A DNA stretch of 64,000 nt from Microcoleus sp. bin38.metabat.b11b12b14.051 (GCF_013299165.1 NZ_JAAFKD010000007.1:62001-126000); one strand, 5' to 3'. Positions 17,808-28,579 are shown, numbered from the stretch's first letter. Notes: generated from the sequence alone by a model not told the origin. Program-made: numbers and translations.

Positions 17808-20800
17808 CTATTGAGATAACGTGCGACGCTTAGTAACCATACGGTAGGCTTCAATAATATCGCCATCCGCCCAGTCGCTAAACCCGCTCAAGGAAATACC
17901 GCATTCAAAGCCAGTATTGACTTCCTTGGCATCTTCCTTCATCCGTTTGAGGGAGTCGAGGACACCTTCGTAAACTACATTGTTACCCCGGCGCACCCGC
18001 ACCTTACAGTTACGGATGACTTTGCCAGAGAGTACCATACATCCAGCGACAGCCCCACGACCGATCGCGAAGACAGCACGCACTTCCACCTGACCCAGAG
18101 GTTCTTCCACCAGTTCGGGTTCCAGCAGACCTTCCATCGCCCCTTGAATATCATCCAAGAGATTGTAGATAATGCTGTATTCCCGCACGTCTACGCCCGC
18201 TTGGTCGGCCGCTTGGCGAGCGCCGCTGGCGAGAGTAGTATTGAACCCGATAATCACAGCATTACTTGCTGCAGCCAGGTCAATATCCGTTTCTGTGATT
18301 TCCCCTGGAGCAGATAGCAGCAGTCGGAGTTGAACTTCTTTTTGAGGAAGTTGAGTTAGAGCGCCGACAATTGCTTCGAGGGAGCCTTGGACATCTGCCT
18401 TCAAGATCAAGTTGAGTTCCTTAAGAACGCCTTCCTTAGCTTGTTGAGAGAAGCCACTGAGGCTGATCCGACCGCCTTGCAGCAGACGGGAATCTCGTTG
18501 AGATGTAGCTCTTCCATCGGCGATCGCCGCTGCTTCTTTTTCGTTTGCGAAGACATCAAACTCATCTCCGGCGCGAGGAACTTCCCGCAAGCCGAGCACT
18601 TCCACCGCGAAGGATGGAGTTGCTTGCTCTACGCGATCGCCGCGATCGTCGATCATTGCCCGCACCTTACCCAGAGCCGAGCCTGCGACCACAATATCGC
18701 CCACTCGCAGAGTACCGTTTTGCACCAACAGAGTTGCTACAGGGCCTCTTGCCTTGTCGAGGTGAGCTTCAATCACAGTACCCTTAGCAGGTCGGTTCGG
18801 GTTAGCGTTGAGGTCTTCCATTTCCGCGACTGTCAGAATCATTTCCAACAGCGTATCCAGGTTTTCGCCTCTGATAGCGCTGACGGGAACCATCGTGATA
18901 TCGCCGCCCCAGTCATCTGCAACCAAGCCGTACTCAGTGAGTTCTTGCTTCACCCGTTCCGGCTGAGCACCCTCCTTGTCAACTTTATTAATAGCCACGA
19001 CAATTGGCACTTTCGCCGCTTTCGCGTGACTGATAGCTTCAATTGTCTGAGGTCGCACGCCGTCGTCCGCCGCCACCACCAAGATGGCGATGTCCGTAAC
19101 CCGCGTTCCCCGAGCCCGCATTGCTGTGAAGGCTTCGTGACCAGGCGTATCCAAAAATACCACCTGCTGGCTCTTGCCTTCGTGTACCACATCCACGTGG
19201 TAAGCGCCGATATGCTGGGTAATCCCCCCAGCTTCTCCTTGAGCGACCTTGGTTTTGCGGATCGAGTCGAGCAAAGTAGTTTTGCCGTGATCCACGTGGC
19301 CCATAATCGTTACCACTGGCGGACGGCGCTGGAGGTATTCCATATCTGCTTCGTCCAGCATCTCGATCACTTTGATCGCTGGAGCTACTTTTTCTGGGGT
19401 TTCTACCTCTACGCCCATTTCTTCGGCTACCATTCTCACCGCTGGAATGTCCAGGGTTTCGGTAATGTTGACCGCAATACCTTTAGAGAACAACCGTTTA
19501 ATAATTTCGGTTTCGGGAACCGCCAAAGTAACTGCTAATTCTTGAACTGTCATCGGTCTGCTCAGCAGCAGCTTTTCAGGACGTTCTACCTTAGCTTCCG
19601 CTGTTTTGCCCCGGTTGCCACGTCCGCCTGAAGAACTAGAAGAACTTTTATCGTGAGAAGGGCCCGGTCTCTTATTTTTGCCACTGCTTCCAGGTGCGCC
19701 CGGAGTTGGTGTTGACTTTGGTGGTGCTTGTGTCTTCGCTTTCGCAGGGCGAGCTAGAGATAGGCTTACCGTCACTGGTGCTGGCAGATCCAAGCCGTTT
19801 TCTAAGTCATCGTCATCCTCGTCAATTGGTTTGAGGCGAGAACGTGCCTGCTTGACCTTTTTGGCAGCTTTAGCAGCATCTGAGTTTTCGTCATCATCTT
19901 CTTCCCAAATGACCTGGGTCTTTTTGGCTGGACGAGGTAGTGTCGGCTTAGGAAGCAGAAGAGTATCCAGCAAAGGCGTATCGTCTCCGTCCTCGTCTGC
20001 GTCGTCTCCGGTGGATGCGGTGTCGCCACCCCGACTACGCAGCCCGGCGGCTGATGTTGCGGGAGCAAGGCTCCGGCGCGGGCCCTGCTGGGGTCGATCG
20101 GCAAGTGCTGTTTTTACTGGGCCGCCAGCGCCTTCCCGGCGCGGTCTTTGCGCGTCGCGAGCTTCCGTACCTCCCGGTGCGGGTCTGCTGGGGCGGCTCG
20201 GTTTGGCCGGCGCTTCCTGAGTTTCTGTTTGTTCTGATTGCTCTTGCTCGGTTCTGGCTAGTTTCAGTACCGGTTTGTTTCCCTGAGTTTGTGGGTTGCG
20301 GTTAGCCGACTCGGATGCTGGTCTAACTGGAGGCGACGTGAGTTTTGCCGACGGGCCCGGAGGTGCTGGCTGCGGGCGTTGGGTGCGTTCCGGAGCCTTT
20401 TCCGAGGGTGCCGAGGGTGCCGCAGGTGCCGAGGGTGCCGCAGGTGCTTGAGCCTCGGCGGTTGTTTCCGCTGGGGCGATCGCACCTACAGTTTCCGAGA
20501 CTTTTTCCGACACTGTTTCTGGGGCTGCCCCAGAGCCAGCGACAGTTGGCTTTGACAGTACAGGTCGATTGATATTCGGTTTAGCTGGAGGCTGGAGTTG
20601 TTGAGTTGCGGGCGATTTGGGAGGAGTTGCCACGGTTGCCCCTGGCTGGTTTTTGTTTTCCTCGCTGCCCGCTGCCCCAGAGGAGGCACCAGCCGGCCGT
20701 ACTTTTGGACTGCGTATTTCTAAAATTTGCTGCTTTTTTTGTTGGTCGTTAGGGTGAGGGCCAGATTCTCTCGATGGCGCTGCTGCTCTTTCAGGGGGAG

Positions 20801-20996
20801 CTGGCTTGCCGGGGGAAGAGTGGCTGGCTACGTATTTTTCCGCTGTTTTGCGAATGCGTTCTGCTTCTGATTCTGTAATTGTGCTGCTGTGGCTCTTGAC
20901 TGAAATATTGAGCCGCTCGCAAACTGCCAAGATGTCTTTATTATCCAAATTTAGTTCCCGTGATAATTCGTAAATTCTTACTTTGCCGTTGTTCAT
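17808..20996 (-). CDS. infB: Translation initiation factor IF-2
   Basis: A 1062-residue IF-2. It has an N-terminal IF2_N module ([20 protein letters not shown]), a long Pro/Ala/Ser/Gln-rich disordered linker to about residue 470, a second IF2_N ([20 protein letters not shown]), then the GTPase domain. G1 is GHVDHGKT near residue 566, G3 is DTPGHEAF and G4 is NKVD. Domains II to IV follow with the usual C-terminal cap. IF-2 places fMet-tRNA on the 30S subunit and drives subunit joining. I start at the ATG at 20996 because cyanobacterial IF-2 begins [11 protein letters not shown]; an in-frame extension to 21020 adds eight unlikely residues. Last gene of the rimP-nusA-ylxR-infB cluster. The GC-rich linker DNA opens long meaningless antisense frames. 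Confidence 0.97.
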   Translation of the reverse strand: MNNGKVRIYELSRELNLDNKDILAVCERLNISVKSHSSTITESEAERIRKTAEKYVASHSSPGKPAPPERAAAPSRESGPHPNDQQKKQQILEIRSPKVRPAGASSGAAGSEENKNQPGATVATPPKSPATQQLQPPAKPNINRPVLSKPTVAGSGAAPETVSEKVSETVGAIAPAETTAEAQAPAAPSAPAAPSAPSEKAPERTQRPQPAPPGPSAKLTSPPVRPASESANRNPQTQGNKPVLKLARTEQEQSEQTETQEAPAKPSRPSRPAPGGTEARDAQRPRREGAGGPVKTALADRPQQGPRRSLAPATSAAGLRSRGGDTASTGDDADEDGDDTPLLDTLLLPKPTLPRPAKKTQVIWEEDDDENSDAAKAAKKVKQARSRLKPIDEDDDDLENGLDLPAPVTVSLSLARPAKAKTQAPPKSTPTPGAPGSSGKNKRPGPSHDKSSSSSSGGRGNRGKTAEAKVERPEKLLLSRPMTVQELAVTLAVPETEIIKRLFSKGIAVNITETLDIPAVRMVAEEMGVEVETPEKVAPAIKVIEMLDEADMEYLQRRPPVVTIMGHVDHGKTTLLDSIRKTKVAQGEAGGITQHIGAYHVDVVHEGKSQQVVFLDTPGHEAFTAMRARGTRVTDIAILVVAADDGVRPQTIEAISHAKAAKVPIVVAINKVDKEGAQPERVKQELTEYGLVADDWGGDITMVPVSAIRGENLDTLLEMILTVAEMEDLNANPNRPAKGTVIEAHLDKARGPVATLLVQNGTLRVGDIVVAGSALGKVRAMIDDRGDRVEQATPSFAVEVLGLREVPRAGDEFDVFANEKEAAAIADGRATSQRDSRLLQGGRISLSGFSQQAKEGVLKELNLILKADVQGSLEAIVGALTQLPQKEVQLRLLLSAPGEITETDIDLAAASNAVIIGFNTTLASGARQAADQAGVDVREYSIIYNLLDDIQGAMEGLLEPELVEEPLGQVEVRAVFAIGRGAVAGCMVLSGKVIRNCKVRVRRGNNVVYEGVLDSLKRMKEDAKEVNTGFECGISLSGFSDWADGDIIEAYRMVTKRRTLSQ

Positions 20997-21383
20997 CCAC
21001 TCTGCCCTCTTTTGTGCCAACCAGTTTTTACATTTTGATTTTTTGTTCTAATGACGACATCATTCGCTGTGATTGATTCAGTGTCAGGAATCGGGGTTTT
21101 GGTACTCGCTCAGCAATTTTATCTAAAAGATACAACTTTTCGCTGAAGTCTGCGGTTGCAGAATTCTCAAGTTTGTTTGGGAGCCGGACAACTCTCTAGT
21201 CTGAATTTTGGCAACTGCCACTTTCTCAACCTTTAAAGTTTGTCTTTCCACCTTGAGGATACCTCTGCTAGTACCCTACCCTTATCTAATCTGACACAAA
21301 TCTTTCCAGACTGGTGGGCTGATCGGATCGGGGTTTGAGAGCTGGCGCTACCAATAATTACTGGTAGGGGTGCCCGCGAGGGT
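20997..21383. other. 387-bp gap between ylxR and infB
   Basis: This spacer is unusually long for an otherwise compact operon. I see no ORF, repeat or known RNA motif in it. It could hold an internal infB promoter or a leader element, but nothing in the sequence proves that. Confidence 0.5.
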
Positions 21384-21698
21384 TTATACAGTTGAGACCG
21401 AACTCTTGTCGGTTTGGTGTCCGATCGATCCCGAGTCAGATGTACAGTCAGATGTGGCTAAACGCTGCCAAAGTGTTTGGTAGAGTTCGTCAGACACAGG
21501 TGCTTTGAGCGATCGCCCAAGTCGATTTTTTTTCTGAGCTGCTTTGAGGCATTGACTCTCCCGACAGAGGTAAACGGAACGACCGAGACCACGATCTAAT
21601 TGTACCTGATGAGAAGGATAGACCCTGACTACTCGCCAAAAAGCTTCCTTAGGAGCTATTTTTCGACAACTTGCACAGCACCGGTAGTTCGGTTTCAT
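21384..21698 (-). CDS. ylxR: YlxR family RNA-binding protein (RNase P modulator RnpM)
   Basis: A 104-residue basic protein of the DUF448/YlxR family. It starts MKPNYRCCASCRKIAPKEAFWRVVR, where the family has RxCxxCR, then shows GLGRSVYLCRESQCLKAAQKKNRLGRSL, the conserved GRGAYxCxxxxCxxxAxKxxxLxRxL pattern. YlxR sits between nusA and infB in most bacteria. In Bacillus it was shown to bind and modulate RNase P, hence the name RnpM. I place the start at 21698 rather than 21764 because the upstream extension (SGRQGGLVSPR) is unlike the family. A C-terminal Ser/Thr-rich tail follows the domain. Confidence 0.88.
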   Translation of the reverse strand: MKPNYRCCASCRKIAPKEAFWRVVRVYPSHQVQLDRGLGRSVYLCRESQCLKAAQKKNRLGRSLKAPVSDELYQTLWQRLATSDCTSDSGSIGHQTDKSSVSTV

Positions 21699-21801
21699 CG
21701 GAGTGATAGGGACAGTAGGGGGGAGGGTGCGAGGGGAGACAAGTCCTCCTTGTCTTCCACTCAAGAAAATTTTGTCAATGTCCCAGTTTCTAGACTAATT
21801 T

Positions 21802-23094
21802 CTAGACTGGGGCTTCGGTTTCGTCGGCGGCGGCCTCCTCTTTGGGATCGTCTTCTGCGATTTCCTCGTCGCCATCGTAGCCGAATGCTTCGTCTGCGTA
21901 GCCGTCATCGCCTCCTAGTTCTTCGAGCCTGGTTGCTTCTGCTGCCAGTTTACTGTCTTCGGCGTCGCGATCGTACTTAGCAATATCTTTGATATCGATT
22001 TTCCAACCGGTCAGGCGGGCTGCGAGGCGGACGTTCTGACCTTCTTTACCAATGGCAAGACTCAGTTGGTCTTCCGCGACTAGGATGTGAGCGCGCCTGC
22101 CTTCTGGGGCCACCAAACGCACTTCGTCTACTCTAGCAGGACTCAGAGCGTTAGCAATATAGGTTGCAGGGTCTGGTGACCAGCGGATCACGTCTATTTT
22201 TTCGCCGCGCAATTCGTTAACTACTACCTGAATCCGCGATCCCCGCGCTCCGATGCAGGCTCCTACGGGGTCTACGTCGCGATCGAGAGTATCAACTGCT
22301 ATTTTAGTCCGGGGGCCGACGTGGCGGGAGGGCGGATTTGCCTCCCTAGCTACGGCGACAATCCTCACCACCCCGTCTTCTATTTCTGGTACTTCGTTAG
22401 CAAACAGGTACACCACCAAACCTGCATCTGCTCTAGAAACAAGTAACTGCGGCCCTCTAGTAGAGCCTTCGCCTACTTTTTTGAGATAAACCTTGAATGT
22501 AGCGTTGGCACGATAATTGTCGTTAGGCAACTGTTCGCGCTTGGGGAGTTCGGCATCTACTTCGGGCTGACCGAAGCTGCTAGTAACTGCTAAAATCACC
22601 GACTGCCTTTCAAACCTGAGCACTCTTGCCTGAAGCACAGTTTCTTCTAAATCTTTGAACTCTTCTTGAATCATTTTGCGCTGTTGGTCGCGCAGTTTTT
22701 GAGCTAGGACTTGTTTTGTTTGGATCGCAGCCATGCGACCAAATTCTTTTTGATTTGGCGTTACATCTACGAGCACGATGCTCCCAGGTTGAGCTTCCGT
22801 GGCTACTTCTTGCACTTCCGAAAGCGATATTTCGTGATCGGGGTTTGTGACTTCTTCGACAATAGTTTTGTTTGCCAAAACGCGAAAACCTTCTTGTTCT
22901 GCGTCGAGTTCTACATCAAAATTGTCGAAGTATTCTTCGCTGAAATGGTCTAGTTTTTGGGTGCGACGGTAGCGTTCGTATCCTTTGAGCAGGGCTTCTC
23001 GCAAGGCTGCTTGGACGGCGTGTTTGGGTAAATTTCGCTCTTTGCTAATACCTTCGACCATTTCTTTTAGTCCGGGCAGGGGAACCATTGACAT
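21802..23094 (-). CDS. nusA: Transcription termination/antitermination factor NusA
   Basis: A 430-residue NusA. The N-terminal RNA polymerase-binding domain begins MSMVPLPGLKEMVEGISKER and includes ALREALLKGYERYRR. An S1 domain lies around residues 130-215, and two KH domains follow (GACIGARGSRIQVVVNELRGE and LSLAIGKEGQNVRLAARLTGW). An acidic Glu/Asp/Ala tail replaces the C-terminal repeats of the E. coli protein, as in other cyanobacteria. NusA binds elongating RNA polymerase and modulates pausing and termination. The start at 23094 is preferred over 23103 by family comparison. The spacer to rimP is about 290 bp and lacks a gene. Confidence 0.95.
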   Translation of the reverse strand: MSMVPLPGLKEMVEGISKERNLPKHAVQAALREALLKGYERYRRTQKLDHFSEEYFDNFDVELDAEQEGFRVLANKTIVEEVTNPDHEISLSEVQEVATEAQPGSIVLVDVTPNQKEFGRMAAIQTKQVLAQKLRDQQRKMIQEEFKDLEETVLQARVLRFERQSVILAVTSSFGQPEVDAELPKREQLPNDNYRANATFKVYLKKVGEGSTRGPQLLVSRADAGLVVYLFANEVPEIEDGVVRIVAVAREANPPSRHVGPRTKIAVDTLDRDVDPVGACIGARGSRIQVVVNELRGEKIDVIRWSPDPATYIANALSPARVDEVRLVAPEGRRAHILVAEDQLSLAIGKEGQNVRLAARLTGWKIDIKDIAKYDRDAEDSKLAAEATRLEELGGDDGYADEAFGYDGDEEIAEDDPKEEAAADETEAPV

Positions 23095-23387
23095 ATAAAA
23101 CACTCCTTTTTTGCTTTGACAATACGTAATTGGTAATCGGTAATTTTTGAGAAAAAGTGGTGGCTGATGATTGATGAGTTACAAAGATAGAATTAGGGAA
23201 GCTGGCTGCTGTAACACTTTATTGGTTGTTCCAATTAAACCCCGCAGCTAAAGATGTGAGCCTTAAAAATTAACTCGCAGCGAAGCATTTTCAGCTTACT
23301 GCGAGGCAATCTCAAAACTCAAATCTCTCGGCCGGACATGGGCACCACCCCTACAACTCTCAACTCACAATTAAAAATTTCCCTTAA

Positions 23388-23852
23388 CTACTCCTTACCT
23401 TCGTCTAGTTCAACTTTGACAATCAGAGGGCGGGAAATTTTAATCGATCGCCCTTTTTGATTGAGATAAACCGTTGTTTCATCCCTGCCCACAAGTAGTC
23501 CTTTCCACTCTTTGATTCGCGAGTCGGGTTCGGTGGCTTTGACTGTGACGGGGAAACCTTTAAAAGTAATGAATTCTCGATCGCTGCTAAGCAATCGGGA
23601 TATTCCGGGACTGGAAATCTCTAGCACGTAGGCGTCGGGGATGATTTCGGATGCGTCTAACTCGGCTTCCAGGGCTGTGCTCATCCGCTCGCAGTCAGCT
23701 AAACCGGTGTCTTGCTGGAGGTTGCGGATGTCTACCCGCAAGACGGGAGGATTTTGGTTGGTGTGAAACACTGCTCCCACTACTTCCAATCCCAGTGTTT
23801 CCGCAACGGGGGTAGCTAAGTCAATGATTTGTGGGATTAGGGGGTGAGTCAT
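23388..23852 (-). CDS. rimP: Ribosome maturation factor RimP
   Basis: A 154-residue protein with the two RimP domains. The N-terminal alpha/beta half runs from [25 protein letters not shown] to about residue 85 and contains [20 protein letters not shown] and [12 protein letters not shown]. The C-terminal Sm-like half has [11 protein letters not shown] and [13 protein letters not shown]. RimP binds the 30S subunit and is needed for its late assembly. It opens the leftward rimP-nusA-ylxR-infB cluster, the standard order. The promoter region should lie in 23853-24100. Confidence 0.95.
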   Translation of the reverse strand: MTHPLIPQIIDLATPVAETLGLEVVGAVFHTNQNPPVLRVDIRNLQQDTGLADCERMSTALEAELDASEIIPDAYVLEISSPGISRLLSSDREFITFKGFPVTVKATEPDSRIKEWKGLLVGRDETTVYLNQKGRSIKISRPLIVKVELDEGKE

Positions 23853-24574
23853 ATCGAATACTTAAGTTAACACTCCTGAACTCGGACATGGGTCAGGAAA
23901 AATCAGGTGTTGAGATTGCTTTGCTTTGACCCCGCCAAACAACGGAGACAACCCCCCGACGCCAGGAGTGAGCAGCCCAAAATTTTAGACTAAAGTTCCT
24001 GCTCCCAGATTCATCTGTGGAGTAAATCTCAAATCGAAAATGGAAAATCGACTGACCTGGTTTTTGACCCCAAGATATGAGGGTATAAACCCTCAAATTG
24101 ATTTGTGGAATGGAGAAAAAGAGGTCAGATTTTCAAGCCCGAGGATGAGCTTGTGGGGTTTAAATTCTACCTTCTAGTTTCTGCTTTCTAGCCGGCGGAT
24201 GACTTGGTGGCGTCGCCCGCGGCTGTTTGTCTTCTACTTGCGGGTGTGATGCCCCAAGCTGTTTGGCTGCAACTTATGCAACAAAAAAAGTGGGCTTGAC
24301 CCACTCCTAGGTGAAACAGTTTCTTCCAAGAAGTTTCAGGGCTACTTCCGATCGAAGTTGACCTCAGTTCTCAGTTTAGCTCGATCGCCCGCCCTGTGAC
24401 AAACCGATCGCGCTAGCGGAGTGTGCCACAGGGGGAGAGGGGAGAGCGAGAGGCGAGAGGGATAGAGAGGGATAGAGAGGGGGAGAGGCGAGAGTGGCAA
24501 AAAGATTCTATCTGGCTCATGACAAATGACAAATGACAAATGACAAATGACTTCTTGCCCCAACATCCGTTAGC
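23853..24574. other. 722-bp intergenic region: terminator-like hairpin and heptamer repeats
   Basis: No gene is supported here. A hairpin AGTGGG/CCCACT at 24289-24305 has a run of A on its left, giving a T-tract on the minus strand. Purine-rich GAGAGGGATA units lie at 24430-24495 and (ACAAATG)n at 24521-24551, just before the stop of the leftward membrane-protein gene. Confidence 0.6.
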
Positions 24575-26026
24575 TTAATGGGGGGCTATGCCTTGCAGTT
24601 GTTTAGCTTGTTCTAAAATTTTCTCGAAGTCTTCTTCGCTCAACCGCTGGATGTAGTTGATTTTGAACTCTTCTAGGAAGTCGCACAGCAGCAGTTGTAT
24701 TTCTTGCCAAGTTTGCTGCTGTTGCAGTTCGGTTCCTAAAGCTTGCCCGAAATGTTGGACTAGCTGGCTGGAGAGTTTGTTACCTACGGGGTCTTCGCTG
24801 GCGATTTTAAAGGCTTCGTAGGCATCTTGGGGGCCGAGGGTGACTAATTTGGAGAGTTCTGCAACTAATTGCTGTCCTAGTTGTGCGGGCAGGTTTCCCA
24901 GTCCGGGTACTTGCTTCCATCCTTGATATACAGGGGATTGTTTGAGAAATAATTCTATATTGTAGCGGAGCAGGGCTTCTAGGTCTGGCTGGAGTTGGGG
25001 CAGGACTTTGTAGACGGTGATTTGGACTAGACGGGTGGCGATCGCTTCTATTTCATTGATATTGTTGATGTCTAGATAGCGTTGTTTTTGGGATTGAAAT
25101 AGTTGACGGGCGAGTTCGCCTGTGGTAATAGATTTTTGCATCTGGTTGATGAGTTGAATTACTACTACTTCGGTTAATTCTTGAGCGAAGTTGGCGACGA
25201 AACCCCGGCTGATTTGGGTGCGTATGGGTTGAAGGTCGGGCATTTTGGCTTGGTGGATGCGAATTGTCACGGGCAATAGTCGCAACAAGCGCCATCCGGG
25301 GAGGAACAGAAATATGTCGTACCACCGCCAGAGCATGGCCGATCGCCAAGTGACGCTGCGGTGGCGGCGGCTGATGAAGTAGGTGCGGGCTAGAAATTCG
25401 ATCGCGAATATGGCCATAAACGGCAGGTCGATTTGCCAGAAGTTGTCTATAAATTCGCCGTTTTCTCCCATCGTGCGGTAATAGTTGATGGCGATTAACG
25501 GCTTGATTTTGGTGTCAAACCACTTAATTTCTGGTTGCCAGCCTTGTTTGTTTAAATACTCAGGGCTCCAGAATGTTTGGAATGATTGTTTGGCGGAGTC
25601 TTGGGGATTCGGGACGCGATCGCGCATCCTGTCTTTAATTTTTTCTAAGGTGCCGCTTTTGGATGCTACTCGGAAAGGATCTTCGTCGATCATTTTCGCG
25701 GTCACATTGTTTATTTCCTGCAATTTGGCTGCTACTTGGGGAGAGCCTAAGCCTGTTTGCACTACTTGATTTTTTAATTCTTGTAAGGTTTCTAGATATT
25801 TCTGGGTGTCTCGGTGGGGTTTAATTCCTTTAAGCGGGTCGTATATTTTGGTAATAGCTGGCAGTTGCCGGAAGTAGAAATCTCGCCAGGGGATGTAACT
25901 GATGTCAAATAATACTAGACTTAAATTTCCGAGGGCGACCAGTGCCACGAACCGCTCGAACCATTGGACTTTGACTGATTCTTTGCGGGTGGGGGAAGTT
26001 TTAGATGGCTGTAGTTTTGGTGTCAC
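24575..26026 (-). CDS. Conserved cyanobacterial membrane protein of unknown function
   Basis: A 483-residue protein that I do not recognise beyond a cyanobacterial hypothetical family. One hydrophobic segment lies near residues 28-48 (FVALVALGNLSLVLFDISYI). A second region near 195-260 (LPFMAIFAIEFLARTYFI ... WYDIFLFLPGWRLLRLLPV) has the spacing and basic residues of a voltage-sensor-like or ion-channel S-helix pair. The rest is soluble and helical, Gln/Leu-rich. An ion-channel relationship is only an impression from the EFLART and WRLLRLLPV segments, and no selectivity-filter motif is visible. It stands alone on the minus strand. Confidence 0.6.
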   Translation of the reverse strand: MTPKLQPSKTSPTRKESVKVQWFERFVALVALGNLSLVLFDISYIPWRDFYFRQLPAITKIYDPLKGIKPHRDTQKYLETLQELKNQVVQTGLGSPQVAAKLQEINNVTAKMIDEDPFRVASKSGTLEKIKDRMRDRVPNPQDSAKQSFQTFWSPEYLNKQGWQPEIKWFDTKIKPLIAINYYRTMGENGEFIDNFWQIDLPFMAIFAIEFLARTYFISRRHRSVTWRSAMLWRWYDIFLFLPGWRLLRLLPVTIRIHQAKMPDLQPIRTQISRGFVANFAQELTEVVVIQLINQMQKSITTGELARQLFQSQKQRYLDINNINEIEAIATRLVQITVYKVLPQLQPDLEALLRYNIELFLKQSPVYQGWKQVPGLGNLPAQLGQQLVAELSKLVTLGPQDAYEAFKIASEDPVGNKLSSQLVQHFGQALGTELQQQQTWQEIQLLLCDFLEEFKINYIQRLSEEDFEKILEQAKQLQGIAPH

Positions 26027-26662
26027 TGGCAGTTCCTAATTAAGTATACCGAACGCAATAAATGTAAATGCTAATAGCTGCTATCGGCAACAGGCAAAAC
26101 TGGCTAATTTTATCGCTGCGCTCTGGTTGCTCGCCCCTAGCTTGCTAGTATTTATTTTAACTCCAGTTTGTACGCAGTTTTGGATGGTTCATTTGGTCGC
26201 TAGGGTAAAATTTTATACTTGACAAATATTAAGGTCGATTCATGCTCCAGATAGCTGATTGGCGCGTACTTGAGGGCAGCAGCAGCTCGCGTTAGTTTGG
26301 TTCTCTCGGGTAATAAAATTATATCTCAGGCAGAATCCTGAGTGTTTTTTCGGTGTTGCAGAGCTAACTGGGCCGGTCATAAATTATTCTTTTTGTTCGA
26401 TCGGCTGGCTGTTTGACCGCTAAATCAAATGTATTGCACCGATCGCAGTTTAAGGTTAGATTTGGACTTCGAGTTTGAGGTCAAACCCTCAAGAGAGTTA
26501 TACTTGCTCAGGGGCTCGCGAGGCGAGAGGGCCCCTGGGTTCGCGAAGGTGGCTGCCATTATAGTAAGGTTCGGGGTCTCGGCTCAACAAAAACCAGCTC
26601 GCGATCGGACTCTTGAATAAAATGACAGCCTGAATATAATTTTGTTCGCATTTTTTTAATAT
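26027..26662. other. 636-bp intergenic region upstream of the GUN4 kinase
   Basis: A divergent spacer between the leftward membrane protein and the rightward kinase. The one structure I see is a compound hairpin at 26509-26537 (CAGGGGC/GCCCCTG outside, CTCGC/GCGAG inside). No ORF or known RNA is apparent. It must hold promoters for both genes. Confidence 0.5.
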
Positions 26663-28162
26663 ATGACATACTGCCTTAATCTCGATTGCCCAAGAGAAAA
26701 GCGTCAGAACCCACCAGGCACAAAGTATTGTCTTAATTGTGGTTCAAAGCTACTACTAAAAGACCTGTATGCAGCAACTGAGCCGCTGCGCGATGGTGGA
26801 TTTGGCAGGACTTTTAGAGCGGTCAATCATGGAAAATTTGAGGAACTGTGCGTTATAAAACAGTTGTCGCCGCCCCAGGAGTTTCAGCGCAAGCCCGGTC
26901 ATTTCAAAAAGTATGTCAGACTGTTTGAACAAGAGGCAAGGCGGCTTTACGAACTGAAACACCCGCAAATTCCTCAGCTAATTTCTTATTTTGAGGAAGA
27001 TGGACGCTTGTATTTAGTGCAAGAGTTTATTGATGGCAATAATTTAAAGGATGAGTTAGAAAAGTACGGTGCTTATAGCGAATTAAAAACCAGGGAACTG
27101 CTGTTAGATTTGTTGCCTTTGCTGAATTTTGTTCACGAGCGGAATGTAATTCACCGCGATATTAAGCCTGAGAACGTGATCCGCCGCAATCGCGATCGCA
27201 AGTTGGTACTGATAGATTTTGGGGTTTCCAAACAGGTAGTAGCTGAGGCTCCCACCAAAACGGGGACTAAGTTGGGAACTCCCGGTTATGCGGCGCTAGA
27301 ACAGCGCCACGGTAGGGCTGTTCCTGCTAGCGACCTTTACAGTTTGGGGGTGACTTGCATTCGCTTGCTGACTTCTGTGATGCCTTATCTCGATATCTAC
27401 GGGGACATTCACGATGACCTTTACGACCCGCTCGAAGGTCGCTGGCTGTGGAGGGAGGCTTTGCCGAAAGGAACCAAGATCGGGCAGGATTTAGCTCAGA
27501 TTTTGGATAAGTTGATTCAGGAATATGTCAAAGACCGCTACAAGTCGGCGGTGGAAGTTTTGGATGTTTTACAACCTGCTGTTGTCCTGCTACCAGCGGT
27601 AGAAAAGTCGCAGCAAGCAACTGTTCTGAGTGCTTCTGTACCGACTCAACCAGTGACCGAAAATTCACAATTTTCGGTGAATTTAGAGTCGGAAAAAGGG
27701 ATTGATTATTCTCATTTGGAAAGGCTGCTGGCTGCTAAAAATTGGCGGGGTGCTGATGAGGAAACTTCTGTAAAAATGCTGGAGGTGATGCAGCAAATTT
27801 CGCGGGGTTATCTGAGCGAGGAAGATATTAGGAAGTTTCCCGCTAAAGATTTGCAGACTATTGACCAACTTTGGGTGCGTCACAGTCACCGCAGGTTCGG
27901 TTTTTCGGTGCAGAAGGGTTTGTGGCTCAAGTCGGGGGGAAAGGCTGGTGTTTATGATGCTACAGTTTGGGAGAAGTTTGGCGATCGAGTGGGCTGGCGG
28001 ATTAACAATCAGTGGGTATACTATACTGAACTGAATTTTACTTCTAAGGCTTTGCCGGGACATTTGCCGGGGGGGACTGTTTTTGGGTGGGAAGGCGGAG
28101 TTTTGTGCGGTGTTTTGGGTTTGGGCGGCGTGTGGTTTCTGCTCTCGCGGCGAGATTTGTAG
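26663..28162 (+). CDS. 4-Cys Ser/Thr protein kinase fused to a GUN4 domain
   Basis: A 499-residue fusion. An N-terminal zinc-ribbon-like segment has Cys 4, 9, 23 and 26 (YCLNLDCP ... YCLNCGSKLL), typical of cyanobacterial 4-Cys kinases. The Hanks kinase domain (about 33-305) has a Gly loop RDGGFGRTFRA, Lys66, HRDIKPEN with catalytic Asp166, and DFG at 185-187. After a linker, residues about 347-475 form a GUN4 domain (DYSHLERLLAAKNWRGAD, then WLKSGGKAGVY, then RVGWRINNQWVYYTELNF). The last 25 residues could form a membrane helix. GUN4 binds porphyrins and activates Mg-chelatase, so a link between tetrapyrrole status and phosphorylation is plausible but inferred. The gene stands alone. Confidence 0.92.
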   Translation: MTYCLNLDCPREKRQNPPGTKYCLNCGSKLLLKDLYAATEPLRDGGFGRTFRAVNHGKFEELCVIKQLSPPQEFQRKPGHFKKYVRLFEQEARRLYELKHPQIPQLISYFEEDGRLYLVQEFIDGNNLKDELEKYGAYSELKTRELLLDLLPLLNFVHERNVIHRDIKPENVIRRNRDRKLVLIDFGVSKQVVAEAPTKTGTKLGTPGYAALEQRHGRAVPASDLYSLGVTCIRLLTSVMPYLDIYGDIHDDLYDPLEGRWLWREALPKGTKIGQDLAQILDKLIQEYVKDRYKSAVEVLDVLQPAVVLLPAVEKSQQATVLSASVPTQPVTENSQFSVNLESEKGIDYSHLERLLAAKNWRGADEETSVKMLEVMQQISRGYLSEEDIRKFPAKDLQTIDQLWVRHSHRRFGFSVQKGLWLKSGGKAGVYDATVWEKFGDRVGWRINNQWVYYTELNFTSKALPGHLPGGTVFGWEGGVLCGVLGLGGVWFLLSRRDL

Positions 28163-28165
28163 GAA

Positions 28166-28440
28166 CAGTTGACAGTTGACAGTTGACAGTTGACAGAAGA
28201 GCCCCGAGCGGAGTCGAAGAGTTGACAGTTGACAGTTGACAGAAGAGCCCCGAGCGGAGTCGAGGGGTTGACAGTTGACAGTTGACAGAAGAGCCCCGAG
28301 CGGAGTCGAGGGGTTGACAGTTGATCGAAGGAAGAAGGAAGAAGGAAGTTAGGCAGCGGATTTTGTAACGGATTGAAGGAATAAGGAAGAAGGAAGAGGG
28401 AAGATGAAAGAGGGAAGAGGGAAGAGGGAAGAGGGAAGTT
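28166..28440. repeat. Compound heptamer repeats, (GTTGACA)n with a GAAGAGCCCCGAGCGGAG module, then purine heptamers
   Basis: Three successive blocks of (GTTGACA)n are each followed by the same module. Then come (GAAGGAA)n and (GAGGGAA)n runs to 28440. They fill most of the spacer 28163-28579 between the convergent kinase and BtuR-like genes. Confidence 0.9.
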
Positions 28441-28579
28441 ATTGCAGAAATTTTTGATTGATGTTCTGAAGTGGATGCTTTCGAGACAGCAGTGCGAATA
28501 TTTTTTGGTTCTGGGACGGGCTATAAGAGCCCGTCCGAAAATTTGATGAAAAGGACTGAGGCAATCTTGTGTATTGTCC

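Noticed and set aside
18387-19538. A 383-codon plus-strand frame across infB
   Set aside because: It is antisense to the IF-2 GTPase region, which is beyond doubt. GC-rich codons on the other strand keep such frames open, and the product resembles no protein.
19678-20220. A 180-codon plus-strand frame rich in Arg/Ser/Gly
   Set aside because: Antisense to the low-complexity linker of IF-2.
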